Source: Pelagomonas calceolata
Taxonomy: Eukaryota > Sar > Pelagophyceae > Pelagomonadales > Pelagomonadaceae
Direction of reading: 5' to 3'
NCBI GenBank assembly: GCA_918797485.1
Contig: CAKKNE010000002.1
Span: forward strand, 2,570,501-2,634,500
Length of the DNA stretch: 64,000 nucleotides
The notes under the pieces are model-generated. The model was not told where the DNA came from. It saw nothing but the letters and a program-made list of their open reading frames with translations, and ran no database searches. This document shows, one piece after another, positions 26,508-35,488 of this stretch. Position 1 is the first letter of the stretch. Each line of letters starts with the position of its first letter. Made by a program: the position numbers and the translations under genes.

Positions 26508-28879
26508 CTAGAAGCCGGCGCCGAAGCCGCGCAGGCAGATCCACTTGCCGCCCGGCCGCGTCTCGCAGGCGAGGTCCTTCTTCGCCTGGAACTCCTTCTT
26601 CTTCTTGTTCGCGTCGTCGCGCGCGTCGCGCGCGGCCTTCTCGGCGACCTTGGCGTCCTGGTCGTACTGCTTGAAGACATCGTTCGCCGCCTTGGCAGAC
26701 GCGTCGCGGTCCTCCTGGGGCACGAGGAGCTCGGGCCGGTCCTTGTACTTCTCCTCGAGGCCCTGGTCCTTGGGGATGTCGAAGCTGGCGCGCGGCGAGT
26801 CGAAGCTGGATGGCGCCGAGAACGAGGGCGCGGACGGCGCCGAGATCTTCGGCATCGACGGAGCGCTGAACGACGGCATGGAGGGCGCGTCCATTTTAGG
26901 GGCCTGTCCGCAAATCAACCAGTGAGTGCCGCGCGCGAAAATTTGTTTCATGCACTGTCACTCGCGGAGAACGATGGCATATCCATCTTCGGCGCGGCGG
27001 GCGCGTCGAATTTGGGAATATCTGTGTGGAAATCAAATTTCGGGCAACTCACGCCATCGACGCGACGTAAACGTAACTAACGTAACTCGCTGGTTGATTT
27101 CTACGCAGGCACGCGCCGAACTTCGGCGTATCCATCTTCGGAGCGTCCGGCATTTTAAATGAAGGAGCATCCACCTTGGGGACCTGTGCGCCAGCATCAG
27201 CGAGTACCGCCACGCCGTCGAGCTGGCGTCGCGTCGATGGCGTGGAGGCCAGATTCCGCAGGGGCGGAGACGCGCCGCGACAATTTGATTGAGGCTCTGG
27301 GACTAACGTCGGGCATCTTGAAGTCCATCTTAGGAGCCTGTTCAAATCAACCAGTGAGTCTGGTGCACCGCGAAAATTTGTTTCATGCACTGTCACTCGC
27401 GGAGAACGATGGCATATCCATCTTCGGCGCGGCGGGCGCGTCGAATTTGGGAATATCTGTGTGGAAATCAAATTTCGGGCAACTCACGCCATCGACGCGA
27501 CGTAAACGTAACTAACGTAACTCGCTGGTTGATTTCTACGCAGGCACGCGCCGAACTTCGGCGTATCCATCTTCGGAGCGTCCGGCATTTTAAATGAAGG
27601 AGCATCTGTGTGGAAATCAAATTTCGGGCAACTCACGCCATCGACGCGACGCAAACGTAACTCGCTGGTTGATTTCTACGCAGGCACTTGCCGAACTTCG
27701 GCATATCCATCTTCGGAGCGTCCGGCATTTTAAATGAAGGAGCATCTGTGTGGAAATCAAATTTCGGGCAACTCACGCCATCGACGCGACGTAAACGTAA
27801 CTAACGTAACTCGCTGGTTGATTTCTACGCAGGCACGCGCCGAACTTCGGCATATCCATCTTCGGAGCGGCGGGCGCGTCGGGCATCTTAAAATCCATCT
27901 TAGGAGCCTGTCAGCAAATCAACCAGTGAGTCCGTTGCGCCCGATAGGAGACGACAATGTGTTTTATGCACTGGTGACTCGCAGAGAACGATGGCATATC
28001 CATCTTCGGAGCGTCTGGCAGCTTCGGTGCGTCCGGCATCTTAAAGGATGGCGCCTCCGGGGCCTGCGCGCACATCGATCGGTGAGTGAGACACGCCGCG
28101 ACAATTTGATTCATGCGCAGGGACTCGCGTCGAATTTCGGCATCGAGAACGACGGCATGGAGGGGGCGTCGAGCTTGGGAGCCTGCGCGCAAAGCAATAA
28201 GTGAGTCGAGTGCACCAAGCCGGCGTCGCGTCGCGTCGACGGCGCCGCGACGATTTACGCGCGGGGGGCTCGCCGAGAACGACGGCATCGACGGCATTTC
28301 CACCTTCGGCGCGTCGAAGGTCGGCAGCGACGGCGCGCTGCTGAAGGAGTCGGGGGGCTTGAAGGCCGGCGCCGCGTCCTCCTTCTTCGCCGCAGCGGCC
28401 GTCGCGGCCTTGGCCTTCGCGAGGGCCGCGTCCTTCTTGGCCTGGGCCTCGTCCTCGCGCTTCTTGGCGGCGTCGCGGAGCTCCTGCTGCTGCTTGGCGC
28501 GCGCCTCGCGCGCGGCCTCGCGCTCGGCGGCCTTGGCCGCGGCGTCGGCCTCCTTCGCGGCGGCGGCGTCGGCGGCCTTCTTCTTGTCGGCCGCGGCGGT
28601 GTCGGGCGCGTCGTCGCCGCCGCCGAAGCTCGGCATCTCGAACTTGATGGACGAGCCCTTGGAGCCCGTCGCGCTCATGCCGTAGATCGCATCATAATCA
28701 TCGGCGGACAGCGCGAGCGAGGACAGCGGCAGCGTCGACGCGCCGGCAAGCACGGCCGCCGCCATACCAGCGGCGACCTTTTTCGCGGCCTTGCTTTGCA
28801 CGGCGCGCGGCGGCGGGGGCACTGGCCGCAAGGCCAGCGCAACAGTGGCACAGCTGAGCAGTGCGACACGTTTCATCAT
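26508..28879 (-). CDS. Eleven-exon repeat protein, probably thylakoid-lumen targeted
   Basis: Exons, in gene order: 28274-28879, 28129-28182, 27983-28063, 27841-27907, 27692-27745, 27552-27605, 27401-27456, 27308-27337, 27117-27183, 26966-27021, 26508-26903. They sum to 1521 nt and encode 506 residues in one frame. The N-terminus is tripartite: ER signal (KRVALLSCATVALA), a basic transit stretch, then a second hydrophobic signal (AAAVLAGASTLPLSSLALSA), as in heterokont luminal proteins. An Ala/Lys/Glu coiled coil follows. Then come small exons each encoding a unit like DAPSFKMPDAPKMDMPKF or APKMDAPSMPSFS. A second charged coiled coil and a short C-terminus (GGKWICLRGFGAGF) end it. Nine introns use GC-AG and one (intron 8) GT-AG. 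Function unknown; the Met/Pro/Phe repeats have no clear relative that I know. Confidence 0.75.
26904..28273 (-). repeat. Ten short repeated introns, introner-like
   Basis: The introns are 28183-28273, 28064-28128, 27908-27982, 27746-27840, 27606-27691, 27457-27551, 27338-27400, 27184-27307, 27022-27116 and 26904-26965 (62-124 nt). Introns 4, 5, 6 and 9 are near identical: they start GCGCGTGCC or GCAAGTGCC, carry the core CGTCGCGTCGATGGCGTG, and end GATTTCCACACAG. Their ends contain inverted AGAAATCAA/TTGATTTCC-like words. Introns 7 and 10 form a second near-identical pair. Intron 8 carries the core in opposite orientation. Confidence 0.8.
26934..27605. repeat. 237-bp perfect direct repeat (26934-27170 and 27369-27605)
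   Basis: The two copies are offset by 435 bp and are identical by eye over 237 bp, covering exon 9, intron 9, exon 10 and part of intron 10 versus exon 6, intron 6, exon 7 and part of intron 7. This is a recent duplication of a two-exon/two-intron block within the gene. Confidence 0.85.
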
Positions 28880-29233
28880 GGTGCACCGCTCTCGGGCCGT
28901 CCTCTGGCTGCCTTCAATGCTGCGAGTCTCCGCCTCGTTGCAGGCGGGGCGTCAGGGCTCGCGCTATGCACAGCTCGCGGTGTGCAAGAGCCAAAAGCTT
29001 TGCATCTGAGGCTGGGGGTCTGGGGCTGGGAGAGGGGCCGAGCCGTGCCCAAGAGAACGCGGGCCAGTGGGGGCTAGGCATGGCGGGACGGCTCCGCCAA
29101 AAAAATTGATTTTGGGACCACCGCGCGCGCCGCGCTACCCAGGGCTCCGCCCACTAGTCCTAGCACCGTAACAAAAGTCCGCCAGTGTCCTAGGAAGTCC
29201 TTACCTACCCCCCCACAAAACGGCGTGGACCCA
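28880..29233. other. Intergenic, 354 bp, with an interspersed 32-bp repeat
   Basis: No gene is present. Bases 29142-29173 are identical to 38481-38512; both copies lie between two tandem minus-strand genes. Confidence 0.6.
29142..29173. repeat. 32-bp interspersed repeat, copy 1
   Basis: It begins GGGCTCCGCCCACTAG and ends AGCACCGTAACA. It is identical to 38481-38512, and the centre ACTAGTCCTAG is near-palindromic. Confidence 0.8.
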
Positions 29234-30184
29234 CTACTTCTTCGGGAACGCCGACCCGCTCCAGGCGACGCGCTCGAACGTGTCCGTGACCCGCCGCGGG
29301 GGCATGACCTTCGGCGCGCCCATCATGGGCCCCGCCCAGGTCCGCGCGACCCACTTCTGGTACTCCGGCGAGTCGCCGTATTTTTCGAGCTGCTTCTTCT
29401 CGAGGCCGGCCGCCGCCTCGCCCGCGAGCACACCAAAAATGCCGAAGGCGCCCAGGGCGCTGCACGCAAGAGCGGGCACGTGCTTCGAGACGGGCGCCGC
29501 CGCCGAGATCGCCGCCGCGAAGGAGAGGAGCCAGCCGAGCACCTCGAACGTGTAGTTGGGATGGCGGAAGAAAAAAAAGGGCCCGCCCGTCACGAGGTGG
29601 TCCTTGCCGTTCAGCTGCTTGGCCACGTACTTCCACGCGTCGGCGACGGCCGCGACGCCGAAGGACGCGAACGACGCCTTCACCAGCAGCTTAACGGCGT
29701 CGGTCGCCTGGCCGGCCGCCGTGACCCGCAGCGGCGCCGCTAGGAAGGCGTACAGCGCTGCGCAACCCGACAAGAGGGGCAGGCGCTTGAGGCGGTCCGG
29801 GACTGACGCGGACTTGGCCTTGATGGGCCGCATCTCGGTCGTGGCACCTCTCAGCAGCAAATAAGCGCAGAGGCGCACGCCGTAGAACGCGAGCGCCGTC
29901 GCGTGGAGCTTCGCCACGCCGCTGGTCTTCTGGAGGTAGAGGTACGCCGAGGCGGCGATGGCGCCGCCGTAGCCGTAACTAACCGCGAAGCCCGTGCGCC
30001 AGAGGCCCAGTGCGGTGGGCACGCCCGCCGCGAGCGCGAGCTCGGGCACGGTCGGGAGCAATACTGGTGCGGCCTTGGCCACCGTGGCCTTGGCTGCAGC
30101 GGGCGTGCGCGCTGCACGCAGCGGTGGGACGGCGAAGCCGTGCGCGAGCGCAGAAATTGTTGCGAGCGTAGCAAGGCGCAACAT
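29234..30184 (-). CDS. Plastid-targeted DUF1295/ICMT-like membrane protein
   Basis: The protein has 316 residues from MLRLATLATISALAHG. The start at 30184 is the first ATG; the frame runs on to a TTG. The N-terminus is a signal peptide followed by an F-A-V-P junction and an Ala/Arg/Lys-rich transit stretch, the pattern for import into a four-membrane plastid. Five to six membrane segments follow. The C-terminal half has LNGKDHLVTGGPFFFFRHPNYTFEVLGWL, the G-P-F-x-x-x-RHPNY core of the DUF1295/isoprenylcysteine carboxyl methyltransferase and steroid 5-alpha-reductase superfamily, then EKKQLEKYGDSPEYQKW. Enzymes of this fold methylate or reduce lipid-like substrates in membranes. The plastid substrate is unknown. 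Confidence 0.72.
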   Translation of the reverse strand: MLRLATLATISALAHGFAVPPLRAARTPAAAKATVAKAAPVLLPTVPELALAAGVPTALGLWRTGFAVSYGYGGAIAASAYLYLQKTSGVAKLHATALAFYGVRLCAYLLLRGATTEMRPIKAKSASVPDRLKRLPLLSGCAALYAFLAAPLRVTAAGQATDAVKLLVKASFASFGVAAVADAWKYVAKQLNGKDHLVTGGPFFFFRHPNYTFEVLGWLLSFAAAISAAAPVSKHVPALACSALGAFGIFGVLAGEAAAGLEKKQLEKYGDSPEYQKWVARTWAGPMMGAPKVMPPRRVTDTFERVAWSGSAFPKK

Positions 30185-30264
30185 GATCGACCTCTTATTT
30201 GCAACGAGGACCGCAGGACAGTGAGCACGCAGGCATGCACGCGCCTTCAAATTTGGTTGCCAAT

Positions 30265-30287
30265 GCTAGCGTGACAAGAGCTCTAGC
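30265..30287 (-). promoter_or_regulatory. Promoter dyad between DUF1295-like gene and acidic orphan
   Basis: On the minus strand it reads GCTAGAG, CTCTTGTCA, CGCTAGC, 81 bp upstream of the ATG at 30184 and 183 bp before the divergent ATG at 30470. It is a degenerate copy. Confidence 0.5.
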
Positions 30288-30469
30288 TTTTTACGTGTGA
30301 GACGCGTGTGCCAGCCAAAGAGCTTCGCCACACAGCCAATTGGTGTCTGTCGCGAAGGAAACAGACCGTGGCTGCCCCACGGACGCAACGGCAGCCCCCA
30401 CCCCTGGAACAAAATAATTGCTCCCCAGAGGATCCAGCCCCGCCGAAGGATTCCACGCAGCCGCAAAGG

Positions 30470-31155
30470 ATGGCGGACGACGGCGTCTACAGTGCGGCGG
30501 ATCGCGAAGCGGCGCGCCGCGCGGAGCTCCTACGAAGGCAGCGCGAGGACGCTAGGCGGCGCGACGTGAATTCCAGCGCCGAAAGCTCCACGCCATCGAC
30601 GCATCATCCATCGAAAGCGAGAGCTCCACGCCATCGACGCATCCATCGCAGGCCCAATCCCGCGAGCGCACCTTCGTCGATTCGATCATCGAGACGGTCA
30701 CCGTGGCCTTCGCCGACTCGTCGGGGCGAACACCCCAAATGGGCCGGCCGATGACGTACGACGAGGTCATGCGCCGCAGTGCGCCACAGCGCAGCGCATG
30801 TGAGTTCGATTCGTTATCAGACGAGGCGGACGACTCGGACTCGGGCGACGAGCGCGCCGTCGAGCCGCGCCGCGTGTCGCCGCCGCCCTCCCCAAAAACC
30901 TACGACGAGGCGCTGCGCCCGCCGGCCGTGGCGCGCATCGTCGACGACCACGAGGACGCGTCGACCTTCGCGTCGACCTTGTCCGACGACGCCTCGGAGA
31001 CGACCGAGGAGGACCCGTACCACGTGGCGGCGCCGTCGCCGCGACGGAAGCCGTCGGCGCTCCCCGAGAACGGGGTCCTGCCCCCGGCTTTGTTGCCCTC
31101 TGTTTTGCGGGACGAGGGCGAGGCCGCGCGGCCGCGGGCGGCCGCACCGTCGTGA
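30470..31155 (+). CDS. Hypothetical acidic protein, two exons
   Basis: Predicted exons are 30470-30565 and 30652-31155, giving 199 residues. Exon 1 encodes MADDGVYSAADREAARRAEL and a charged helix. Exon 2 encodes RERTFVDSIIETVTVAF, then two copies of a TYDEVMR / TYDEALR motif about 50 residues apart, in a Ser/Asp/Glu-rich, disordered protein. No family is recognised; the repeated (M/K)TYDEx(M/L)R motif may be a short binding site. The 86-nt GT-AG intron has two tandem copies of the introner core in CTCCACGCCATCGACGCATC form. Without splicing the exon 1 frame runs into Ser/Pro/Arg-rich noise, which supports the intron. Confidence 0.6.
30566..30651 (+). repeat. Introner-like intron with doubled core
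   Basis: GT-AG, 86 nt. AGCTCCACGCCATCGACGCA occurs at 30585-30604 and again at 30622-30641, a tandem duplication inside one intron. Confidence 0.75.
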
Positions 31156-31578
31156 CTTGGAATATAGTATACCCTTTTTATGTGCATCTATCTGTCAACG
31201 CCGCCCGAGGGAGTACTGTCTGCGTGCCCCGGGCATCGTTTTTGGATCGTTGCTGTGCCGCTTTGGAGATCCACTTTAGGTGCCAGCAAGCGGCACCAGA
31301 GTGTCCTAGTAGTGCTGCTAAGGATGGATACGCCTCTACAGGCGCTCGCGTCGACCCGTCGCTCGCGCTGTCGACGGCTTTGCCATCTTGGAGATTAAGC
31401 AGCAACAAAAACCATGTGCGCTACGGAGTAATCTATTGTTGGCCTTCAATTATCGAGCAGCCGTCGCCTGGCGAGACGCCAGAGCAGCTTGCTTTGTGCG
31501 GCGGCACGGTGGTTGCGGAGATAGTTTTTCAGGATATCTGCTACCCATTGCTTGATTTCGCCGCGCGGCGAGGCAGCG
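31156..31578. other. Intergenic, 423 bp
   Basis: This is an AT-richer spacer between the acidic orphan and the antenna gene. I see no gene, RNA or repeat; it presumably holds the antenna promoter. Confidence 0.5.
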
Positions 31579-32538
31579 ATGGTCGCGGAGCTGTCTCTGC
31601 GACGCACGCGTGCTAGCTGGACGGCTGCGGGCGCCAAAGCTGTGAAGTGAGACCCTGGCCAGACGCGCTCGTTTTCGAAGCGCTCTGCTGCTGCGGCCTC
31701 TGGTTGAGAGCGCGCGCCGGACCAGAGGATAGCTTCGCTGGACGAGGCCCGCGCTCACCGCACCCCTCCGATTCGCAGGCAGAAGATCGTCGCCGCCCTC
31801 GCGCTCTCCGGCGCCGCGGCGTACGTCGCGCCCGTCGCGCCGAAGGCGACGACGGCGCTCAACTCCAAGGCGGAGCTCGAGGCGCTCGCCATGTCGAACA
31901 CGGACGCGCTCGGCCAGTCCATGGGCTTCTGGGACCCGCTCGGCCTCGCCGACGGCGACTTCTGGGGCCTCGGCAACGAGGGCACGATCGGCTACCTCCG
32001 CCACGCGGAGATCAAGCACGGCCGCGTCGCCATGGCCGGCTTCCTCGGCTTCATCGCCCAGTGCACGCCCCTCGTGAACGGCGAGCACGCGGCCGCGCCC
32101 TACCGGGGCTACGTCGCGGGCGTCACGCCCCAGGAGCAGTGGGACAACATCCCCCAGGCGGGCAAGCTGCAGATCATCGCCTTCGTCGGCATGCTCGAGT
32201 CCTACGGCGAGGGCGCGGGCAACCCGGACGGCTACACGCACTACACCAAGGGCGGCCTCCCGGGCTTCTACCCGTCCATCAAGGGCAAGGGCGCCGGCCA
32301 GATCACCTTCGACCTCTACAAGCCGTTCCCGATCTTCCCGGAGCAGTCCGAGGCCCAGAAGGAGCGCGGGCGCCGCGTCGAGGTCAACAACGGCCGCGCG
32401 GCCATGCTCGGCCTCATGTCGCTCCTCTCGGCGTCCGCGGTCCCCGGCTCCGTGCCGGCGCTGTCGGGCATCGAGGGCTTCCCGCAGTACTCGGGCAACG
32501 TGATGATCCCGTTCGAGGGCGACTTCACGCTCTTCTAA
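31579..32538 (+). CDS. Fucoxanthin-chlorophyll a/c-binding light-harvesting protein
   Basis: The mature part is certain. From about 31783 the frame reads KIVAALALSGAAAYVAPVAPKA (plastid signal/transit), then the LHC helices. Helix 1 has GYLRHAEIKHGRVAMAGFLG with the chlorophyll-ligand Glu and the following H-G-R-x-A-M. Helix 2 is KLQIIAFVGMLES. Helix 3 has RRVEVNNGRAAMLGLMSLL (E-x-x-N-G-R-x-A-M-x-G). The protein binds chlorophyll a/c and fucoxanthin in thylakoids and feeds the photosystems. No ATG exists in frame at the proper place, so a 5' exon is needed. My best guess is 31579-31646 joined to 31779-32538 (GTGAGA donor, CAG acceptor), giving 275 residues. That first exon is tentative; a different short exon is possible. 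Confidence 0.85.
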
Positions 32539-32881
32539 ATCCCGTCCCGCGCCGTGGGACCATTGTTGACGAAGAATACCGCGCCTTTTTGTTAGGGGGT
32601 AAGGCGTTTGCTGGTTGATACTTTTCTACGTGCACGTGCTGCTGTTTGTTTGCGGTCGTTGACTTGTCGGTGGAGTTGTCGGCGACAGTCGCGGCTCGCG
32701 CGGACCCGCGGCAAGGTCGTTTTGCAATCAGATTCCGTTTTTCTCAGTAAGATGCGTCTGCTGGTCGACGAACGCATCTGCTGTCCCGTTTGAAGACAAC
32801 CCACTAGGCGAACTCTGAGAGGCAGTTCAGGCCCTCTGTCGTGGCTGCCTGGTCGGACACATAAATCACTTATTTGCAACG
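32539..32881. other. Intergenic, 343 bp
   Basis: This is the spacer between the antenna gene and the small plastid membrane protein gene. No feature is recognised. Confidence 0.5.
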
Positions 32882-33606
32882 ATGAACCGTGTGATTGCAG
32901 TACTGGCTACCTTTGCCGCGCTGGGCAATGCGTTTGCACCGGTGGCTTCGCCGAGAGCAGCCGTGCGCGTGCAGGTGGGCGTCCCTCGCATTGATCTGCC
33001 GGCACAAGTCGTCCACATCCAGCGTCCATAACATGCGCACCGTTGCGCGTAGCGCCGCGCACTGCGTGTGCAATAATGAGGTGCATTTGTGCAAAATTCA
33101 AATCACCGCGGGAACGCGTCTCTCGTCTCGCAACGAGCGATTTCCGTTGTCGCAAATTCATGCACACACCCCACGCGCAGTCCGACGGCATCAAGTCCGT
33201 CGACCTCAAGTCGCCCAACGAGCTCACGGAGGAGGAGTCACTCGCCGCGTCCCGTATTCGCCCAAGCTTTTCCATTTTGAGACATTGACGCTGGCCTCGT
33301 GTCGACACCGCACGAGCTCGACGCCATCGCGCAGATGACGTCGCGTCGATGGCGTCGTGTTACTTAATCGCGACGACGGCGCGCAGGTACAACTCCTACA
33401 GCGGCGCGGCCATCGGCGGCACGTTATTGATGCTGATCCCCGTGGCCTACTACGACGGCCTGCTCTTCGAGTTCGCCAAGTCCTTCGCGATCTCGGCGCT
33501 CCTGGGCGGCGGCCTCGGCGCCTACCTGTCGCTCCGCAAGGACGGCGTCGGCGAGAAGGCGGGCGAGTTCGGCTCGGCCGTGGTCAACAAGGTCAAGGAG
33601 ATCTAA
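32882..33606 (+). CDS. Small plastid-targeted two-helix membrane protein, three exons
   Basis: The exons are 32882-32974, 33181-33236 (or -33248) and 33387-33606, giving 122 or 126 residues. Exon 1 encodes MNRVIAVLATFAALGNAFAPVASPRAA-type plastid targeting: a signal peptide, then the N-A-F-A-P junction. Exon 2 encodes SDGIKSVDLKSPNELTEEE. Exon 3 encodes YNSYSGAAIGG, two membrane segments (TLLMLIPVAYYDGLLF and FAISALLGGGLGAYLSL) and a short charged tail. It is probably a thylakoid or envelope protein of unknown role. Intron 1 is 206 nt with no introner core. Intron 2 (about 140-150 nt) carries the core as an inverted repeat, ACGCCATCG (33321-33329) and CGATGGCGT (33347-33355). The two donors both keep frame and I cannot choose. 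Confidence 0.65.
33237..33386 (+). repeat. Introner-like intron 2 of small plastid protein gene
   Basis: The acceptor GCGCAG ends at 33386; the donor is GTCACT at 33237 or GTCCCG at 33249. The core CGTCGCGTCGATGGCGTCG occurs at 33339-33357, with its inverted partner at 33321-33329. Confidence 0.7.
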
Positions 33607-33638
33607 ATTAACTATCTTACACACTTGGGGCACATAGC

Positions 33639-34160
33639 TCAGAAGTCGTCGTCGTCGAACTCCTGGTCGCTCTCGGACTCGGCCTCGCCCGTGACGAGGG
33701 ACCGCGCCTCGTCCGTCGTCCGCGCCATGATGTCGAAGACGCCCGTGAAGACCTCGCGCACGTGCTCCTTCGCGTGCGTGTAGGCCATCTTGCTGTACGG
33801 CGTCGCGTTCGACGGGAACCACGACAGGAAGAACAACTTGTTCGCCGGCCGGCCGTCGTACGTCTTGTAGGCGTGGTCGAAGATGGCGTAGCGCGAGTCG
33901 GCGTCCGGTAATGCTCTCAACAAAGCGTCGAGGTCCGCGTCCCTTTCACCAATGGTCTCGACGACGACGGCTTCCGTCTCCGGGTCGATCTTGTACACGA
34001 CGTACCGGTGCTTCCTCCGGATCTTAAGCTGCGTGAAGACCTCCTTGCACCGGGGGTCGACGGAGCCGGCGGTCGCCTTGTTCGCGTACGTGATCTGCTC
34101 GCCGCCCGTCTTCAGGTGGTTCTCCGTGCCGTCCTCGAGCTTGGCGACGTGCTGCGACAT
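33639..34160 (-). CDS. Actin-depolymerising factor / cofilin
   Basis: The protein has 173 residues from MSQHVAKLEDG (ATG at 34160; the upstream frame is leader). The ADF-H domain shows ATAGSVDPRCKEVFTQLKIRRKHRYVVYKID, VVVETIGERDADLDALLRALP, SRYAIFDHAYKTYDGRPANKLFFLSWFP, and the actin-binding helix region KMAYTHAKEHVREVF. It severs and depolymerises actin filaments. Two things differ from common cofilins: the N-terminal extension before the domain is long (about 30 residues), and the C-terminus carries an acidic tail (SESDQEFDDDDF) not usual in the family. A Ser-3-like regulatory site is present only as MS at the start. Confidence 0.9.
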   Translation of the reverse strand: MSQHVAKLEDGTENHLKTGGEQITYANKATAGSVDPRCKEVFTQLKIRRKHRYVVYKIDPETEAVVVETIGERDADLDALLRALPDADSRYAIFDHAYKTYDGRPANKLFFLSWFPSNATPYSKMAYTHAKEHVREVFTGVFDIMARTTDEARSLVTGEAESESDQEFDDDDF

Positions 34161-34484
34161 CGTTCCGCGCGCTCGTTTAGAGGGAGTGCTGTTTTTTGGC
34201 AGCCTCTTGTGGCAGCGTCGCGGGTCGGTGGCGGGCTGGGTTTCGTTGGTTCTCAATCGTCTCGAGCACGCTGTCAAACGAAACGTGCGCTTTGGTTGAG
34301 CTAGCGCCGCGTCGGCGCGCAGTGCTGCCGAGCAAAGCCTGGGCAGGCAGGCAGGCTTGGCAAGCAGTGCAGGAGCTGCGCAAAGCGCCGCCGGTGCACG
34401 ACACATTTGTGTGCGTCACACGCGGTTCGTGCAGAACCGCTGCGGCGCACGCGGCCGAACCGCTGCGCGCGCGCCGACACCACA
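34161..34484. promoter_or_regulatory. Divergent promoter region, cofilin / plastid orphan
   Basis: This 324-bp spacer separates two divergent ATGs. It contains one GCTAGCGCC half-site near 34299 but no complete dyad. Confidence 0.4.
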
Positions 34485-35318
34485 ATGCGGAGCACCATGC
34501 TCACGACCGCCGGCCTCCTCGTCGCCGCGGGCCTGAGGCCGACCACGCGGCTCTCCGCCAAGAGCATTTTTAGGGGCCCGGAGACGCCGACGCGCGAGGC
34601 GCGGGCGGCGAACGCCGCGCTCGCCGAGGCCGGCGAGTTGCTCAACGGCGGCGACGGCGAGGCGGCGGTCCACGCGCTGGTCATGCACGCCGACGCGCTG
34701 TTGGCGTGCGACGGCGCGACGCTCTCCGCGCTCTGTGGCGACGACGCCGCCCTCGCCGAGTTAACGAGCGACGTCCTCGAGGCGGTGTCGGAGGAGGCCC
34801 TCGATTTGGATCATGAGCGCAAAACACTGCTCAAGAAGCTCATCCAGGCGGCCCAGACGTCTGAGGAAGAGGTAGATCAAGTGCTCGAGGAGGCCGGCGA
34901 TCTATTGATCGAGACGGCCTTCGTCGACTATTTGGACGGCGAGGCGCAGCGCCTCGCCGCGGCGTCGGACGCGGAGGCGCGACTGCTCGAGTTGTTGGAT
35001 GCGCTGCGGTTCCGCGTGATCCAGGCCCTGGGCATGCAGATCTTCGGCGCGGGCGCGGAGGCCCTAAAACGCGTCCTGAGCATCGAAGACGCCGCGATGC
35101 GGGAGGAGGCGTTCCGGAACGCGCTGGAGTCCTGCGACGTGGACGCGCAGTGCGACTCGGCGGGCATCTTGGCCGCGCTGGACGAGACGCTGCGCGACGT
35201 CACGCTGCGTGGCGACGCGCACGAGGACCTCGTGGAGGCGCTGCAGAGCCTCGCGGAGATCGCGGCCGAGTACGACTTCGGCTACTCCGAGCCCGCCGAC
35301 GACGACGAGTCCCGATGA
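34485..35318 (+). CDS. Hypothetical helical protein, possibly plastid-targeted
   Basis: The protein has 277 residues from MRSTMLTTAGLLVAAGLRPT. The N-terminus looks like a signal peptide with a short transit stretch (TTRLSAKSIFRG), though without the classic F-A-P word. The rest is acidic and alpha-helical, with segments such as LTSDVLEAVSEEALDLDHERKTLLKKLIQAAQTSEEEVDQVLEEAGDLLIETAFVDYLD (shown here in name only as an acidic helix pair) and LLDALRFRVIQALGMQIF. The family is unknown to me. There are no catalytic motifs, cysteine pairs or membrane segments after the N-terminus. It lies divergent from cofilin. Confidence 0.65.
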   Translation: MRSTMLTTAGLLVAAGLRPTTRLSAKSIFRGPETPTREARAANAALAEAGELLNGGDGEAAVHALVMHADALLACDGATLSALCGDDAALAELTSDVLEAVSEEALDLDHERKTLLKKLIQAAQTSEEEVDQVLEEAGDLLIETAFVDYLDGEAQRLAAASDAEARLLELLDALRFRVIQALGMQIFGAGAEALKRVLSIEDAAMREEAFRNALESCDVDAQCDSAGILAALDETLRDVTLRGDAHEDLVEALQSLAEIAAEYDFGYSEPADDDESR

Positions 35319-35488
35319 CGGGGTTTGCACGCACTGTCCGGTGTCACTGTACTGGACAATGTCTTTTTAACTAATCTTATGACGTATACTAGTCTCGAAT
35401 ACACCCGGTATTCTACACACAGCCAGCGTCGACGTCGTCTCCGATGCCGTAGCGCACTCGCGTCGTCTCCAATGCCCACATCACAAGA

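Noticed and set aside
27000-28280. CRISPR-like or simple tandem array
   Set aside because: Repeat units differ in length and resolve into exons and introns that sum to one intact frame; this is a eukaryotic gene.
30308-30754. Unspliced 148-codon reading of the acidic orphan's first exon
   Set aside because: It runs through the doubled introner core into Ser/Pro/Arg noise; the spliced form gives a coherent acidic protein.
31647-32618. 323-codon frame overlapping the antenna gene
   Set aside because: It starts at GTG and is a frame-shifted reading of the light-harvesting coding sequence.
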